This document shows, in pieces, positions 44,414 through 53,065 of a stretch of DNA of 64,000 nt. Location of the stretch: the NCBI GenBank assembly GCA_963767645.1, contig CAVYEW010000001.1, positions 186,001-250,000 of the forward strand, written 5' to 3'. The position numbers and the translations under genes were made by a program. Numbering within the stretch: position 1 is the stretch's first letter; every line of letters starts with the position of its first letter. This stretch comes from DATFDN01 sp963767645. Its GTDB lineage: Bacteria; Pseudomonadota; Alphaproteobacteria; Acetobacterales; Acetobacteraceae. The notes beneath the pieces were generated by a model. That model was not told where the DNA came from and did no database searches. It saw nothing but the letters and a program-made list of their open reading frames with translations.

Positions 44414-44820
44414 GAACGTGCTCCTTCTAGGACCTCAGGTTTGCATCGGCAGACAACCAACCAAGCCGCTGCCGCCGTCACGACATCGACCTAATGCCGC
44501 GGCAGGCCGCCGTAGGGGATGATTATCGCGCCGCCTGCGCAAGGCCATCCCCTCGGGTTCTTCTTTGTTTCGGACCAAGCGCAAAGCCGGGTTCGACCAC
44601 AATCTCAATAGAACACCACATGGCCGCGCGCAAGGCAATCGGGCCGACCGCGCTCAGGAAACCCTCGTAACCGGTATCAACCGACGGGACTTCAGGGAAC
44701 TTGTCGCCTTCACGAATTTGCGCATTACGCTGCTCCCCGATGGGTGGGACCATCCGTGCTCGGCGGCTTGGCCGCGGAGAGAGTGCTTCCACGGCCGCTG
44801 CAAGACAAGGGAGAAGGCAG
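44414..44820. other. Intergenic region between pqqA and the EthD gene
   Basis: About 400 bases between two divergent transcription units. It should hold the pqq promoter and that of the EthD-hemF pair. A minus-strand frame from ATG 44753 to 44523 is open (about 76 codons) but matches nothing I recognise. No riboswitch or regulator box stood out. Confidence 0.4.
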
Positions 44821-45129
44821 ATGCTGGTGTTGACCGTCATGTACCCGGCGACCGGCCGGTTCGATCTTGATTACTACACGCAACGCCATATGAGGCTGGT
44901 GCGGGAGCGGTGGAGTTCCATGGGACTTCAGGATGTTCGCCTGCTCCGGGGCACAGCCGGGCCCGACGGGACAGCGGCGGCGTTCACCCTCATTGCCGTG
45001 CTCTCATTTGCCTCCGTCCAGGACTTCGAGGCCGCGCTGGGGGCGCACGGCGCCGAGCTCCTCGCTGATATCAAGAACTTCACGGATGTACAGCCGGTGC
45101 TTCAACTCAATCAGCCGGTCGGTTCGTGA
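44821..45129 (+). CDS. EthD-domain family protein
   Basis: A 102-residue dimeric alpha-beta barrel protein: the opening strand LVLTVMYPATGRFDLDYYTQ, a conserved HMRLVRERW, and the closing FTDVQPVLQLNQP. EthD-type proteins accompany cytochrome P450 systems or act as small oxygenases/lyases, with no firm general role. A strong GGAGAAGG site precedes ATG 44821. The stop overlaps the hemF GTG (GTGA), so the two are coupled. Confidence 0.82.
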   Translation: MLVLTVMYPATGRFDLDYYTQRHMRLVRERWSSMGLQDVRLLRGTAGPDGTAAAFTLIAVLSFASVQDFEAALGAHGAELLADIKNFTDVQPVLQLNQPVGS

Positions 45130-46028
45130 CGGCGGAGACTGCGTCCGACTCGTCTCCGCCGCATGCGCGGTTGCGCCCCCGCGCGCAGGCCTGGTTCGAG
45201 AGCCTGCGCGACCGGCTATGCGACGAACTGGAGATGATCGAGGCCGAGGGCGGCGCACTGGCGGGGGATCGCGCGCCTGGCCGGTTCAACCGCACCCCGT
45301 GGACGCGGTCCCCCGCCGACGGCGGGCCGGGGGGCGGCGGTGTCATGAGCATCCTGCACGGGCGCGTCTTCGAGAAGGTCGGCGTCAATGTTTCCACGGT
45401 CTGGGGCGAGTTCGGCCCGGAGTTCCGCGGCCAAGTTCCCGGGGCTGCCGAAGATCCCCGCTTTTGGGCGAGCGGCATCAGCCTTGTTGCGCACCTGCAA
45501 AGCCCGAAGGTGCCGGCTGCGCACATGAATACCCGCATGCTGGTCACTACCCGGGGCTGGTTCGGCGGCGGCGCGGACCTCACGCCGATGTGCCAGGACT
45601 GCCCGGGGAGCCAGGACGCCGCCGCCGCGTTCCACGCGGCGCTGAAATCCGCCTGCGACCGCCACGATCCGGAGTACTACGCGCGCTTCAAGGAGTGGTG
45701 CGATCGCTACTTCTTCCTGCCGCACCGCGGCGAGCCACGTGGGGCCGGCGGCATCTTCTTCGACCATCTGGACAGCGGTGACGCCGAGGCGGATTTCGGC
45801 TTCATCCGCGACGTCGGTTTGGCCTTTCTCGAGGTCTATCCCGCCATCGTGCGCCGCCGCATGGACGCCCCCTGGAGCGAGGCACACCGTGCCCACCAGC
45901 TCGTTCGGCGCGGGCGCTATGTGGAATTCAACCTTCTGTATGACCGCGGAACGCTGTTCGGGCTGAAGACTGGCGGCAGCATCGAGGCGATCCTGATGAG
46001 CCTGCCCCCGATGGTGAGCTGGCCCTGA
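45126..46028 (+). CDS. hemF: Oxygen-dependent coproporphyrinogen III oxidase, shortened C-terminus
   Basis: A 300-residue HemF that oxidatively decarboxylates coproporphyrinogen III in haem synthesis. Family blocks are present: GGGVMSILHGRVFEKVGVNV, HMNTRMLVTT, WFGGGADLTPMCQD, RGAGGIFFDHLDSGD and YVEFNLLYDRGTLFGLKTGG. Members normally continue after SLPPLVRW with about 25 residues (YDW...P/EAGTPEA..L..FL..RDW). Here it stops at SLPPMVSWP. No other frame restores the tail. The protein may be a natural short form or damaged. tRNA-Lys follows 63 bases later. Confidence 0.9.
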   Translation: MTAETASDSSPPHARLRPRAQAWFESLRDRLCDELEMIEAEGGALAGDRAPGRFNRTPWTRSPADGGPGGGGVMSILHGRVFEKVGVNVSTVWGEFGPEFRGQVPGAAEDPRFWASGISLVAHLQSPKVPAAHMNTRMLVTTRGWFGGGADLTPMCQDCPGSQDAAAAFHAALKSACDRHDPEYYARFKEWCDRYFFLPHRGEPRGAGGIFFDHLDSGDAEADFGFIRDVGLAFLEVYPAIVRRRMDAPWSEAHRAHQLVRRGRYVEFNLLYDRGTLFGLKTGGSIEAILMSLPPMVSWP

Positions 46029-46091
46029 GGCCCGACGCTGGCGGAGGGGGTTTCAAACAACGCCGCGGCTTGCTATTCCCGACGCGCGGTC

Positions 46092-46167
<76 letters not shown>

Positions 46168-46736
46168 GCACCATCAAGGGGTCACGTCCCCTTCGGCTCT
46201 GTCCGCCCCGCTCCCCGAAAGTTAGACATCGCGAGCGGGCCGATAGGCGCTCCAAGGTTCAGCTGCCAGCCTCGCGCAGCGCAGTCTGCCGAAGTCCCAA
46301 CAGCAATTGGCTAGTCATTGCGGTATCATTTCATTCGATTGTCTTGCGAACTCGGTTCTGAGGCCGAACAGACCAAATTCTGACGATGGGCTTACGGATG
46401 CCTTGGCAACGTCACGCGCAGCACCCCACCTTGTAACAAGTGCAACGCGATAGCCAGGGCGCCAAGGCGGGTTGCGAGCCGTTCATCAACTCAGAGACTG
46501 CGCAACCCCTTCCTCCGACTCCCTTTACGGCACCCGTGTGAGACAGCTCACACCGTCGCTGGCTCGCTCCGTGATAGTTGGAGCAATGGGCGGCCGCCAA
46601 GAACGGTGTGATCGCCGCAGCGCAGTCAGCGCCGGCGACCAGCGTGCCGTCCTTGGCCGCGCCTCGCCTGCCGATGTAGATGGCGGAGAGGCGGCATTGT
46701 CCAAACCAGATAACAACATAGTAAAAGGAGAAACGA
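46168..46736. other. Intergenic stretch between tRNA-Lys and the protease gene
   Basis: About 570 bases without a convincing gene on either strand; open frames here are shadows or overlap the tRNA. It is less GC-rich than most of the window. A 10-base match to the tRNA T-arm region (TCCAAGGTTC) occurs at 46251-46260. No integrase gene or transposon end was seen. Confidence 0.5.
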
Positions 46737-47267
46737 ATGACCAAGGTTGCGTATGATGTCGAGGTTATCGTGCAGGAACAAAACCCAATCTGCTGGGTCG
46801 CCAGCTGCGCCATGGTGAAGGGATACGGCACGAAAACCAGTGTCGGCGTCGGGGATTTCACCGGCGGCTTTGACCCGTCTAACAGTTGCATTGCAAACCT
46901 GGCCGGCGCCTGGGACCAGTGCACAAGCATGATGAACGACTGGGGGTTCGCCGTCTTTTCGGTCAGCGACCTGGCATCCGGAACAATGACGCCGGATGCA
47001 TTGCTGAACACCTTGCAGAGCTCGGGACCGGCGGTGCTGCTGCACCGCTGCAGCGGATTCCCATATGGGCCGCAATACGCGTCCATGACCCTCCCCGCTG
47101 ATGCAGCCCATGCCGTTGTAATCACCGGCGTCGATACCGATGCCGGAACCGCCACCTTCAACAATCCTTGGGGCGACAAGGACCAGCCCTGTGACTTGTC
47201 GACGCTGGTGCAGAAGATCAACGCCGATCAGACAGCAGGAAAGACACTGGGCTTCTGGAGGCCTTGA
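46737..47267 (+). CDS. Papain-like cysteine protease (C70/C39-like)
   Basis: A 176-residue protein without a signal peptide. QNPICWVASCAMV gives Cys19 with Gln15 as a likely oxyanion residue; His125 (DAAHAVVITGV) and Asn143 (FNNPWG) complete a papain-type triad. The layout is that of AvrRpt2-like (C70) and related papain-like peptidase domains. Several other cysteines (24, 51, 62, 105, 152) are unusual for a cytoplasmic protein. The start ATG follows AAAGGAGAAACGA. Two large unknown proteins follow on the same strand with gaps of 52 and 12 bases, so they are probably one operon. Confidence 0.75.
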   Translation: MTKVAYDVEVIVQEQNPICWVASCAMVKGYGTKTSVGVGDFTGGFDPSNSCIANLAGAWDQCTSMMNDWGFAVFSVSDLASGTMTPDALLNTLQSSGPAVLLHRCSGFPYGPQYASMTLPADAAHAVVITGVDTDAGTATFNNPWGDKDQPCDLSTLVQKINADQTAGKTLGFWRP

Positions 47268-47319
47268 ACCTGCCGGCGCGCGTACACGCCTGGATAATCA
47301 TCCACCTAGGAGAGGAAAC

Positions 47320-49374
47320 ATGGTCAACACCTCGATCTCCGCTTTGGGTCCCTTATTCGGCCCAAACTTCATCCTCGTCACGGTCAACGACGATACCGGG
47401 GTTGCATTCAGTCTGGAGATATATCCCGACGCAAACAACCCGCTCCTGCGCGCGAACGGGATTCAGACACAATACTACTTTGTGCCGCAGCGCGTTTACC
47501 TGGCCAAAAAACAGAATGCGCCGGCCGACTACGATTTCGGCATGACGATCTTCAAGGGACTGATGACGACGGAGGACACGATCGGCATCACCGACGCCAA
47601 CACCACAGAGGGCGAGGCCAGCGTCGGGGGCGGGATCTGCACGTTCGCCACAACTTTCGCGGTCCCGCCCAGCGTCATCAACAAGGCAATCCAGCTACTC
47701 AAGACGAAGGACTATCCGCCTCCGAAGAATTTCGGCAAGGTCGCGCACTACTTCGAGATTGCTGGCGGCGATCCGACACCCCAGCTCGGCATCGTTCCCA
47801 TGCTATCGAACGATGTCACGATCATCGTGCCGCCCCTGGCCGGGGTTGGCGACGGGAAAACGCCATTCTTCCTGAATGCGCAAGGCGGTGGCAAGGGCAG
47901 TATCGAAGCCAGCAGCATCAGCGCCTTCTTGGTGACCATGAACATGTTGGCTGCGGGTGCGGTAGTCGGTGAACTGAAGAACGGACAGTCTCCCTTCGTC
48001 GTACAATACAATCTCAAGCAGGTTTTCTACATCAACGCCTGCGATATCCACGTCGATATCGACGTGGATAAGACTTTCCAGCAGTGTTCGGCTGCGGTGG
48101 ACGTTGGCGGGTTGATCGACAATGTCTCGCTATCAGCAGCGTACCAGTCCTGCATCACGTCGGGCGCGATTACAACCATCATTCATCAGGATGGCGCCAT
48201 CCTGTCCGCCAACGACGACATGAAAAAGATGATCGACACGCAGGTCGAACAAATGCAGACGAACGCCTTTAATCTCGTCAAGAGTGAAATCTTCGACTGG
48301 CAGCCAACCCCGGATGCACCGGCCAGCGCCAACCGCGGTCTGTTGGGGAATCTGTTCGGGGGAGTCGGCGTTTCGATGAAAGCCAATTACCAGCATCGCG
48401 GCATTCACCTAACGCAGGATTTCCGACTAGACACGACAACAGCGATCATGGACACCGTGTCGGGCGACCTCAGCGACCTGGAACCGGCTATAAAGGCCAA
48501 TCTCGACAAATATCTCGCGATCGTGGATATCGGAGAATACTTCAAGAAGATTCAGGTGGCGGCGACTAGCAATGTCACCTGGTCGGAGAAGATGCCGGAC
48601 GGCAGCGACCTCGGGGACCCCGTGACGTCCGTGCAATTGGAAGTCGGCTATCTGGACTATGACAACCCGCTCGGTGCCGACCACAAGCCCAATCCACAAT
48701 ACCGGGGCTCCGGCTTCCACTACACTCCCGCGCAAAAGGACCCTACCAAGGCCAACGCGCTGGCGGTCTGGACGGCTGATAACGCGCGCGACATCGTCAA
48801 CTTTGACTTCATGAAACTCGACAAAACCGTCCCCGGCTGGGACGCCGATCAGGTCAAGCTGCGCAAGACAATCGTTTACAACCCGTCCGATCCGCGTGTC
48901 GATATCTCCAACGACCAAAGCACCGTGGTGCGAGAGGTTGTGACCAAAGATCACGCTCCGATCATCACGCCGGATGAGGTCGGCTACGTGTTTGTCAGGT
49001 TCATGCTCGACCGACCGCTGCCGACCGACAACATCACAGTCACCCTGACCTGCACGGTCGGCAACAGGACCGACACGCTCGTGGTCACGAAGGCCAACCA
49101 GAAGAACGTGATCTGGGAGATCTTCTCAGATAAATACGTCGCCGCGAACCAGTTCACCTACTCGGTGCAGATCGAGGTAACTGGCCCGAACTTCACCGAT
49201 CCTCCGGTGCAATACGGGACGACGCAATCTATTACGCAACCTATGCCGAACACGCGAGTCAAATACCTCAATCCTGTGAAAGTGGTGCTGCCCGCGCCGG
49301 CGAACCAGGCGGACAACACCACGATCAACGCCTATATCCGCGCGGCGCTGATGCCCGTGCCCGTGCCGGCTTAG
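47320..49374 (+). CDS. Large protein of unknown function, protease-linked (gene 2)
   Basis: A 684-residue protein without signal peptide or clear membrane helix. ATG 47320 has AGGAGAGG before it. Residues 1-260 look beta-rich (FILVTVNDDTGVAFSLEIYP, YYFVPQRVYLAKKQNAP). The middle has CDIHVDIDVDKTFQQC and a helical stretch (NDDMKKMIDTQVEQMQTNAF). The C-terminal 200 residues again look like beta domains (VGYVFVRFMLDRPLP, ITVTLTCTVGNRTDTLVV). I recognise no family. Base composition is clearly lower in GC than neighbours, a sign of transfer. It lies between the protease and another large unknown. Confidence 0.7.
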   Translation: MVNTSISALGPLFGPNFILVTVNDDTGVAFSLEIYPDANNPLLRANGIQTQYYFVPQRVYLAKKQNAPADYDFGMTIFKGLMTTEDTIGITDANTTEGEASVGGGICTFATTFAVPPSVINKAIQLLKTKDYPPPKNFGKVAHYFEIAGGDPTPQLGIVPMLSNDVTIIVPPLAGVGDGKTPFFLNAQGGGKGSIEASSISAFLVTMNMLAAGAVVGELKNGQSPFVVQYNLKQVFYINACDIHVDIDVDKTFQQCSAAVDVGGLIDNVSLSAAYQSCITSGAITTIIHQDGAILSANDDMKKMIDTQVEQMQTNAFNLVKSEIFDWQPTPDAPASANRGLLGNLFGGVGVSMKANYQHRGIHLTQDFRLDTTTAIMDTVSGDLSDLEPAIKANLDKYLAIVDIGEYFKKIQVAATSNVTWSEKMPDGSDLGDPVTSVQLEVGYLDYDNPLGADHKPNPQYRGSGFHYTPAQKDPTKANALAVWTADNARDIVNFDFMKLDKTVPGWDADQVKLRKTIVYNPSDPRVDISNDQSTVVREVVTKDHAPIITPDEVGYVFVRFMLDRPLPTDNITVTLTCTVGNRTDTLVVTKANQKNVIWEIFSDKYVAANQFTYSVQIEVTGPNFTDPPVQYGTTQSITQPMPNTRVKYLNPVKVVLPAPANQADNTTINAYIRAALMPVPVPA

Positions 49375-49386
49375 GGGAGCTTGGCT

Positions 49387-51528
49387 ATGGTCGTCGCCGC
49401 AGTCCCCGCCACCGGCGTAGAGCATGCGGCGACGGCCCCGGTCTTGCTGCGGATCTCTCCCGGCGTGACGAGATCCATCATCACCCCGGTTCATGTGGCC
49501 CCTGGACCGGGAATCCAGCCCATGATTTTGCAACCGCCTCCGACCAGCCTGCCCCTGCTGGGCAGCCTGTCCGGGTCTCTGTTGAAGGACCGGGTTGATC
49601 CCTCGAGGACGTGGTACTTGCCAGTCCTGCAGCTTCGGCCCGATCCCGACCTTGCGTTCGGCTTCGCCGCGGCGCAGGTCGGCGTGGATGCAAACGGCGA
49701 CCCGGCGAACCGGTTACAGCTGACGCTCGGCCTGGTCAGGCAGGCGGCGCCGGACGCCGCTGCCCTGCTGGCGAAGCAGCCGCGCCCCTCCGTCACGGAA
49801 GTGCCGGTCACATTCGGCGCCCCCACCCTGAATATCGTCGTCAAGGACCCGAATACGGGTGCCGATCAGCATATTGCCCTGGTCGGAACCATTGTGCCGG
49901 CTGCGGACGGGTCCCTCACGGCCACGTTCGACAATGTCCTCGGCAAGAACGTCGTCCTGCTGTTCGAGAACCTGCGGGCCGGCGGTTCGGCCGTGCTCTC
50001 TGTTTCCGCGTTCTACGAGGTCTGGCGCGAACTCAGCAGGTCACTGCCGGTAACGAGCAACGGCGTCTTCCGCCCGGTCATGGCATCGACGCTGCACAGC
50101 ACTGCCGACGGATATCCGATCGGTCCGAAACAGGCACAGTCGCTGCGCCCTCTTGTGATATCTCGCCCACCCCCAACCTGGACACAGCCGATTTGGGTGA
50201 GGACGACGAAGGCGGTTGGGTATTCACTGCCGCTGGCGCTGAAATATGCGACCGAGGTCTACCTTGCCAAATACACGCTCACCTCTGGCGCGACGACGCG
50301 GCCAATCATCAGCGTTGATGACCTGCGCGACTTCAACGCGGATCAATCGGAATATCGCGAACTGCACGAGCTTGGAGCGGTCACTGCGCGCTATCCGTCC
50401 ATCGCCCGGTTGTACATCGGTGTTCTCAGCCGCACCATCGTGGCGATCCCCGCCCACTACGCCATCCTCTGCAACGGGGAGAGCTGCGCCGCATCATGTC
50501 AGCTTCTGGTGGACAGCGCTTCAGGTGGAGCAAGGTTTCAGTTCCAATTCCTGGTTGCACCTGCCGTCAGCCCCATTGAACTGGCGCAGCTTTCGGCGGA
50601 GATCGGCGGCAGCCCGGACCTGAAGGACTGCACCCTGACCATGCCGCAGTTCCTGCGCCAGCCCGGCGCCTGCACCCTGGCTACGGCCTTCGCCAGCTCC
50701 GCCAGCTTCGGGCCCGGCTCCAGCCCCGGCTGCTTTGCGCTCTCGCTGCAGGTGACTGACGCCGACCCGAACGTCCCGGCAATCGCCAGCGGCAACATGC
50801 TGATCCGCCAGCTTTGTGTCGGCCAACCGCCCTACCTGTCCGGTATCCTCGATCTGCGCCTGGACGATACGCTCCCGGACCCGATCCAGGTGCCGATCGT
50901 GCTGAACTTCAACGCCACCAGCGGCACGGGTGGCCTGACAGTCGCAGTCGATGAGACGGAAAAAAGGATCAACCTGCTGAATCGCTCGACCTTCGACATG
51001 CATCTCCGCCGCTACGCGCTGTGCCTGGGGGAGACGGTGACGGTGATCCCGTCCGATCAGGTGGTAAAGTCCGGCGCCACCCAGTCCGAGCCATTGCCTG
51101 CCAATCATGCCGGGCTGACCGTGCTGCTCGATCAGGATGTGGTCTTCGCGGGCGGCGACACAATGGACCAGCTCAGCCGCTATCTCGACGTTCAGGTGCA
51201 GGACGTGGAGTCGATCCGATGCACGCTGGGAATCAACGCTGGCGGCGTCTCGTTTGCCCGACATGGGATCGCGCAGATTGTCGCCACCATAGGCTTTTCC
51301 GGCCTGCCGCAGCTCGCACCGTTGACCCTGACCCTGACTGCCGCCGCCCCCATTGCCAGCGCCCCTCTCGCGCTGCCGTTGCAAGCGCTGATCGGGAGCC
51401 TGCCGGCCACCGTGCAACTCTCAACGCGACATCAGGATGCGAGCAAGCCGCCTACCATCTCCGTCGTCTCTGTGGACTTCCTGCAGTCACCGCTGTTCGT
51501 AGTGAGCGACGCCATGCTCGGCGCCTGA
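49387..51528 (+). CDS. Large protein of unknown function, protease-linked (gene 3)
   Basis: A 713-residue protein without a signal peptide. ATG 49387 with GGGGAG upstream was preferred to TTG 49381. The sequence is Ala/Leu/Pro-rich with many beta-prone stretches (TWYLPVLQLRPDPDLAFGF, LNIVVKDPNTGADQHIALVG, LQVTDADPNVPAIASG). One Cys cluster is seen (YAILCNGESCAASCQLLVD). Several segments have the form of repeated beta-sandwich modules. No family recognised. It starts 12 bases after gene 2, hence likely the same operon and possibly a partner complex. Confidence 0.7.
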   Translation: MVVAAVPATGVEHAATAPVLLRISPGVTRSIITPVHVAPGPGIQPMILQPPPTSLPLLGSLSGSLLKDRVDPSRTWYLPVLQLRPDPDLAFGFAAAQVGVDANGDPANRLQLTLGLVRQAAPDAAALLAKQPRPSVTEVPVTFGAPTLNIVVKDPNTGADQHIALVGTIVPAADGSLTATFDNVLGKNVVLLFENLRAGGSAVLSVSAFYEVWRELSRSLPVTSNGVFRPVMASTLHSTADGYPIGPKQAQSLRPLVISRPPPTWTQPIWVRTTKAVGYSLPLALKYATEVYLAKYTLTSGATTRPIISVDDLRDFNADQSEYRELHELGAVTARYPSIARLYIGVLSRTIVAIPAHYAILCNGESCAASCQLLVDSASGGARFQFQFLVAPAVSPIELAQLSAEIGGSPDLKDCTLTMPQFLRQPGACTLATAFASSASFGPGSSPGCFALSLQVTDADPNVPAIASGNMLIRQLCVGQPPYLSGILDLRLDDTLPDPIQVPIVLNFNATSGTGGLTVAVDETEKRINLLNRSTFDMHLRRYALCLGETVTVIPSDQVVKSGATQSEPLPANHAGLTVLLDQDVVFAGGDTMDQLSRYLDVQVQDVESIRCTLGINAGGVSFARHGIAQIVATIGFSGLPQLAPLTLTLTAAAPIASAPLALPLQALIGSLPATVQLSTRHQDASKPPTISVVSVDFLQSPLFVVSDAMLGA

Positions 51529-51650
51529 CAAGAGGCCACCCGCTGCATGGTGCTCCGGCTGGTCGCGGCCGATTGGGCAATTGCGAGCTGTCCTATTGGT
51601 GGATGTCCCAGGGCAACGGCTCCGGAGCGCGGCACGGCTCCGTCTGAGCT

Positions 51651-51664
51651 TTGATCTCGATCAA
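51651..51664. promoter_or_regulatory. FNR/Anr-type operator, perfect TTGAT-N4-ATCAA
   Basis: TTGATCTCGATCAA matches the FNR consensus in all ten defined bases. Its end lies 51 bases before the start of the CBS-domain gene at 51716, a place fitting an activator site. A second copy of the same 14 bases lies at 57550. An FNR-type regulator is encoded at 58427-59173. It likely drives the CBS gene and the oxidase operon behind it when oxygen is low. Confidence 0.85.
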
Positions 51665-51715
51665 GGACGAGGCCTGCCGTCGGCCTTAAGCGGCCCACCC
51701 AGCAGGAGGTGGAAC

Positions 51716-52303
51716 ATGAGAGCCGCCGACACGGTACAGAACGTTATTGCAATTATTTCGTCCAGCGCACCGATCGCGGATGCGATGCAGTCGACGCCCT
51801 GCGAACGGATGGGCGCGGTCGCGGCGGCCGATCGCTCCGGCAGAGCCCGGCCGCGATGGCTCCCGTTGCTGGGTGGCCCGAGGCAGCCGGCCCGGGACTC
51901 CTTCCGCGGGCAAAACCGCACGGCGCCGCTCGAAGACGTGGTCGAGCTGGTTACAACCGGGAAAGCCAGGCGGGTCCTGGTCGTCAAGGACGGCCAACTG
52001 ATCGGTGTCGTGAGCCGGGCGGACCTGCTGTGCGCCATTGCCCGCGAGCCGGAAATGATCCCGCCCGCTGTGCCGCCTGATTATGCTCTCGCGGAGCAGG
52101 TCGTGGCGCTGTTGCGCCAGCAGGAGTGGGACGCGCACAGCCGCGTCACGGTAATGCTTGCGGATGGCGTCGTGTACCTGGAGACGTCATCTACGAAGAG
52201 CCCGCACCAGACGGGCACCAGATCGCCGGTACAGACCGCCGTCACGGGTCGCGGCCACTGCGACTATTTTGATCCAAGCACCGGGTTGGTGTATGGGTTC
52301 TGA
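51716..52303 (+). CDS. Degenerate CBS-domain protein with BON-like tail
   Basis: A 195-residue protein behind an AGGAGGT ribosome site. One good CBS half is visible (PLEDVVELVTTGKARRVLVV, then GQLIGVVSRADLL). The N-terminal counterpart (MRAADTVQNVIAIISSSAPIADAMQ region) looks degenerate, with a Pro/Arg-rich insert. The end of the protein (EQVVALLRQQEWDAHSRVTV, ADGVVYLE) resembles the BON domain of the paralogue at 57619. CBS domains bind adenine nucleotides. It is 40 bases ahead of the cytochrome/oxidase genes and is preceded by an FNR box, so it is probably their first gene. Confidence 0.7.
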   Translation: MRAADTVQNVIAIISSSAPIADAMQSTPCERMGAVAAADRSGRARPRWLPLLGGPRQPARDSFRGQNRTAPLEDVVELVTTGKARRVLVVKDGQLIGVVSRADLLCAIAREPEMIPPAVPPDYALAEQVVALLRQQEWDAHSRVTVMLADGVVYLETSSTKSPHQTGTRSPVQTAVTGRGHCDYFDPSTGLVYGF

Positions 52304-52343
52304 CAAGGGCCCGTGAACTGTTCCACTTTGGTGGGAGTTTGAG

Positions 52344-53054
52344 ATGGCCGTTCGGCCGCACGCGGCATTGCTTTGTCTCGCGGGGTTCCTCGTTACCCTG
52401 CGCGCTCCATGCGCCCAGCCGACGGACCAGCCGCCCGACACGATTGCAGCGCGTGTGCTCGCGTGCGCTCCGTGTCATGGCCAGCAAGGGCAAGGCACAA
52501 GCAACGACTATTTCCCTCGGCTTGCCGGCAAGCCGGCCGGTTATCTGGACAACCAGCTCCGTGCATTCCGCGAGGGACGGCGCCGCTATCCGCCGATGAA
52601 CTACCTGCTGGAGTTCCTGCCAGACTCCTATCTGCAGAAGATGGCGCAGTTCTTCGCCGCTCAGCGTCCGCCCGCGCTGCCGCCCTCGGTTCCGGTCGTC
52701 AGTCAGGCGCTGCTGGCCCGGGGGGAGTCGCTGGTGATGCACGGCGATCCCGCTCGGGGAATTCCGGCATGCGCCAGTTGCCACGGGCGCGCGCTCACCG
52801 GGATGGAGCCGGCCATACCGGGCCTGGTCGGCCTGCGCCCCGCCTATATCAGTGCGCAACTCGGCGCGTGGCGCTACGGCACGCGGACTGCGGCAACGCC
52901 GGATTGCATGCAGATCGTCGCCGGACATTTGAACGAGGACGACGTAAGCGCGGTCGCCGCATGGCTCGCGTCGCGCCCGGTTCCCGCCGACCCGTCGCCG
53001 GCACCGCAAGGCGCGTTGGCGATGCCGTTTGCCTGCGGCAGCGAGCCGCAGTGA
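52344..53054 (+). CDS. Di-haem cytochrome c (c4-like)
   Basis: A 236-residue exported protein: signal peptide, then two cytochrome c domains with CAPCHGQQGQG and CASCHGRALTG. FPRLAGKPAGYLDNQLRAFREG and LVGLRPAYISAQLGAWRYG are repeated elements typical of c4-type proteins. Met ligands lie after each haem site. It would deliver electrons to the ba3 oxidase encoded four genes downstream. Confidence 0.88.
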   Translation: MAVRPHAALLCLAGFLVTLRAPCAQPTDQPPDTIAARVLACAPCHGQQGQGTSNDYFPRLAGKPAGYLDNQLRAFREGRRRYPPMNYLLEFLPDSYLQKMAQFFAAQRPPALPPSVPVVSQALLARGESLVMHGDPARGIPACASCHGRALTGMEPAIPGLVGLRPAYISAQLGAWRYGTRTAATPDCMQIVAGHLNEDDVSAVAAWLASRPVPADPSPAPQGALAMPFACGSEPQ

Positions 53055-53065
53055 GGGGGTAAGCC

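Noticed and set aside
44523..44753. Minus-strand frame of about 76 codons upstream of pqqA
   Set aside because: Open and not implausible in composition, but no recognised motif, no good ribosome site and no context; left as part of the intergenic region.
46251..46260. TCCAAGGTTC as an attachment-site repeat of tRNA-Lys
   Set aside because: Only 10 bases match and no integrase or second boundary exists; too short to support an att site.
46412..47221. Long minus-strand frame opposite the protease gene
   Set aside because: It mirrors the plus-strand protease, which has a ribosome site and catalytic motifs; the minus frame has neither.
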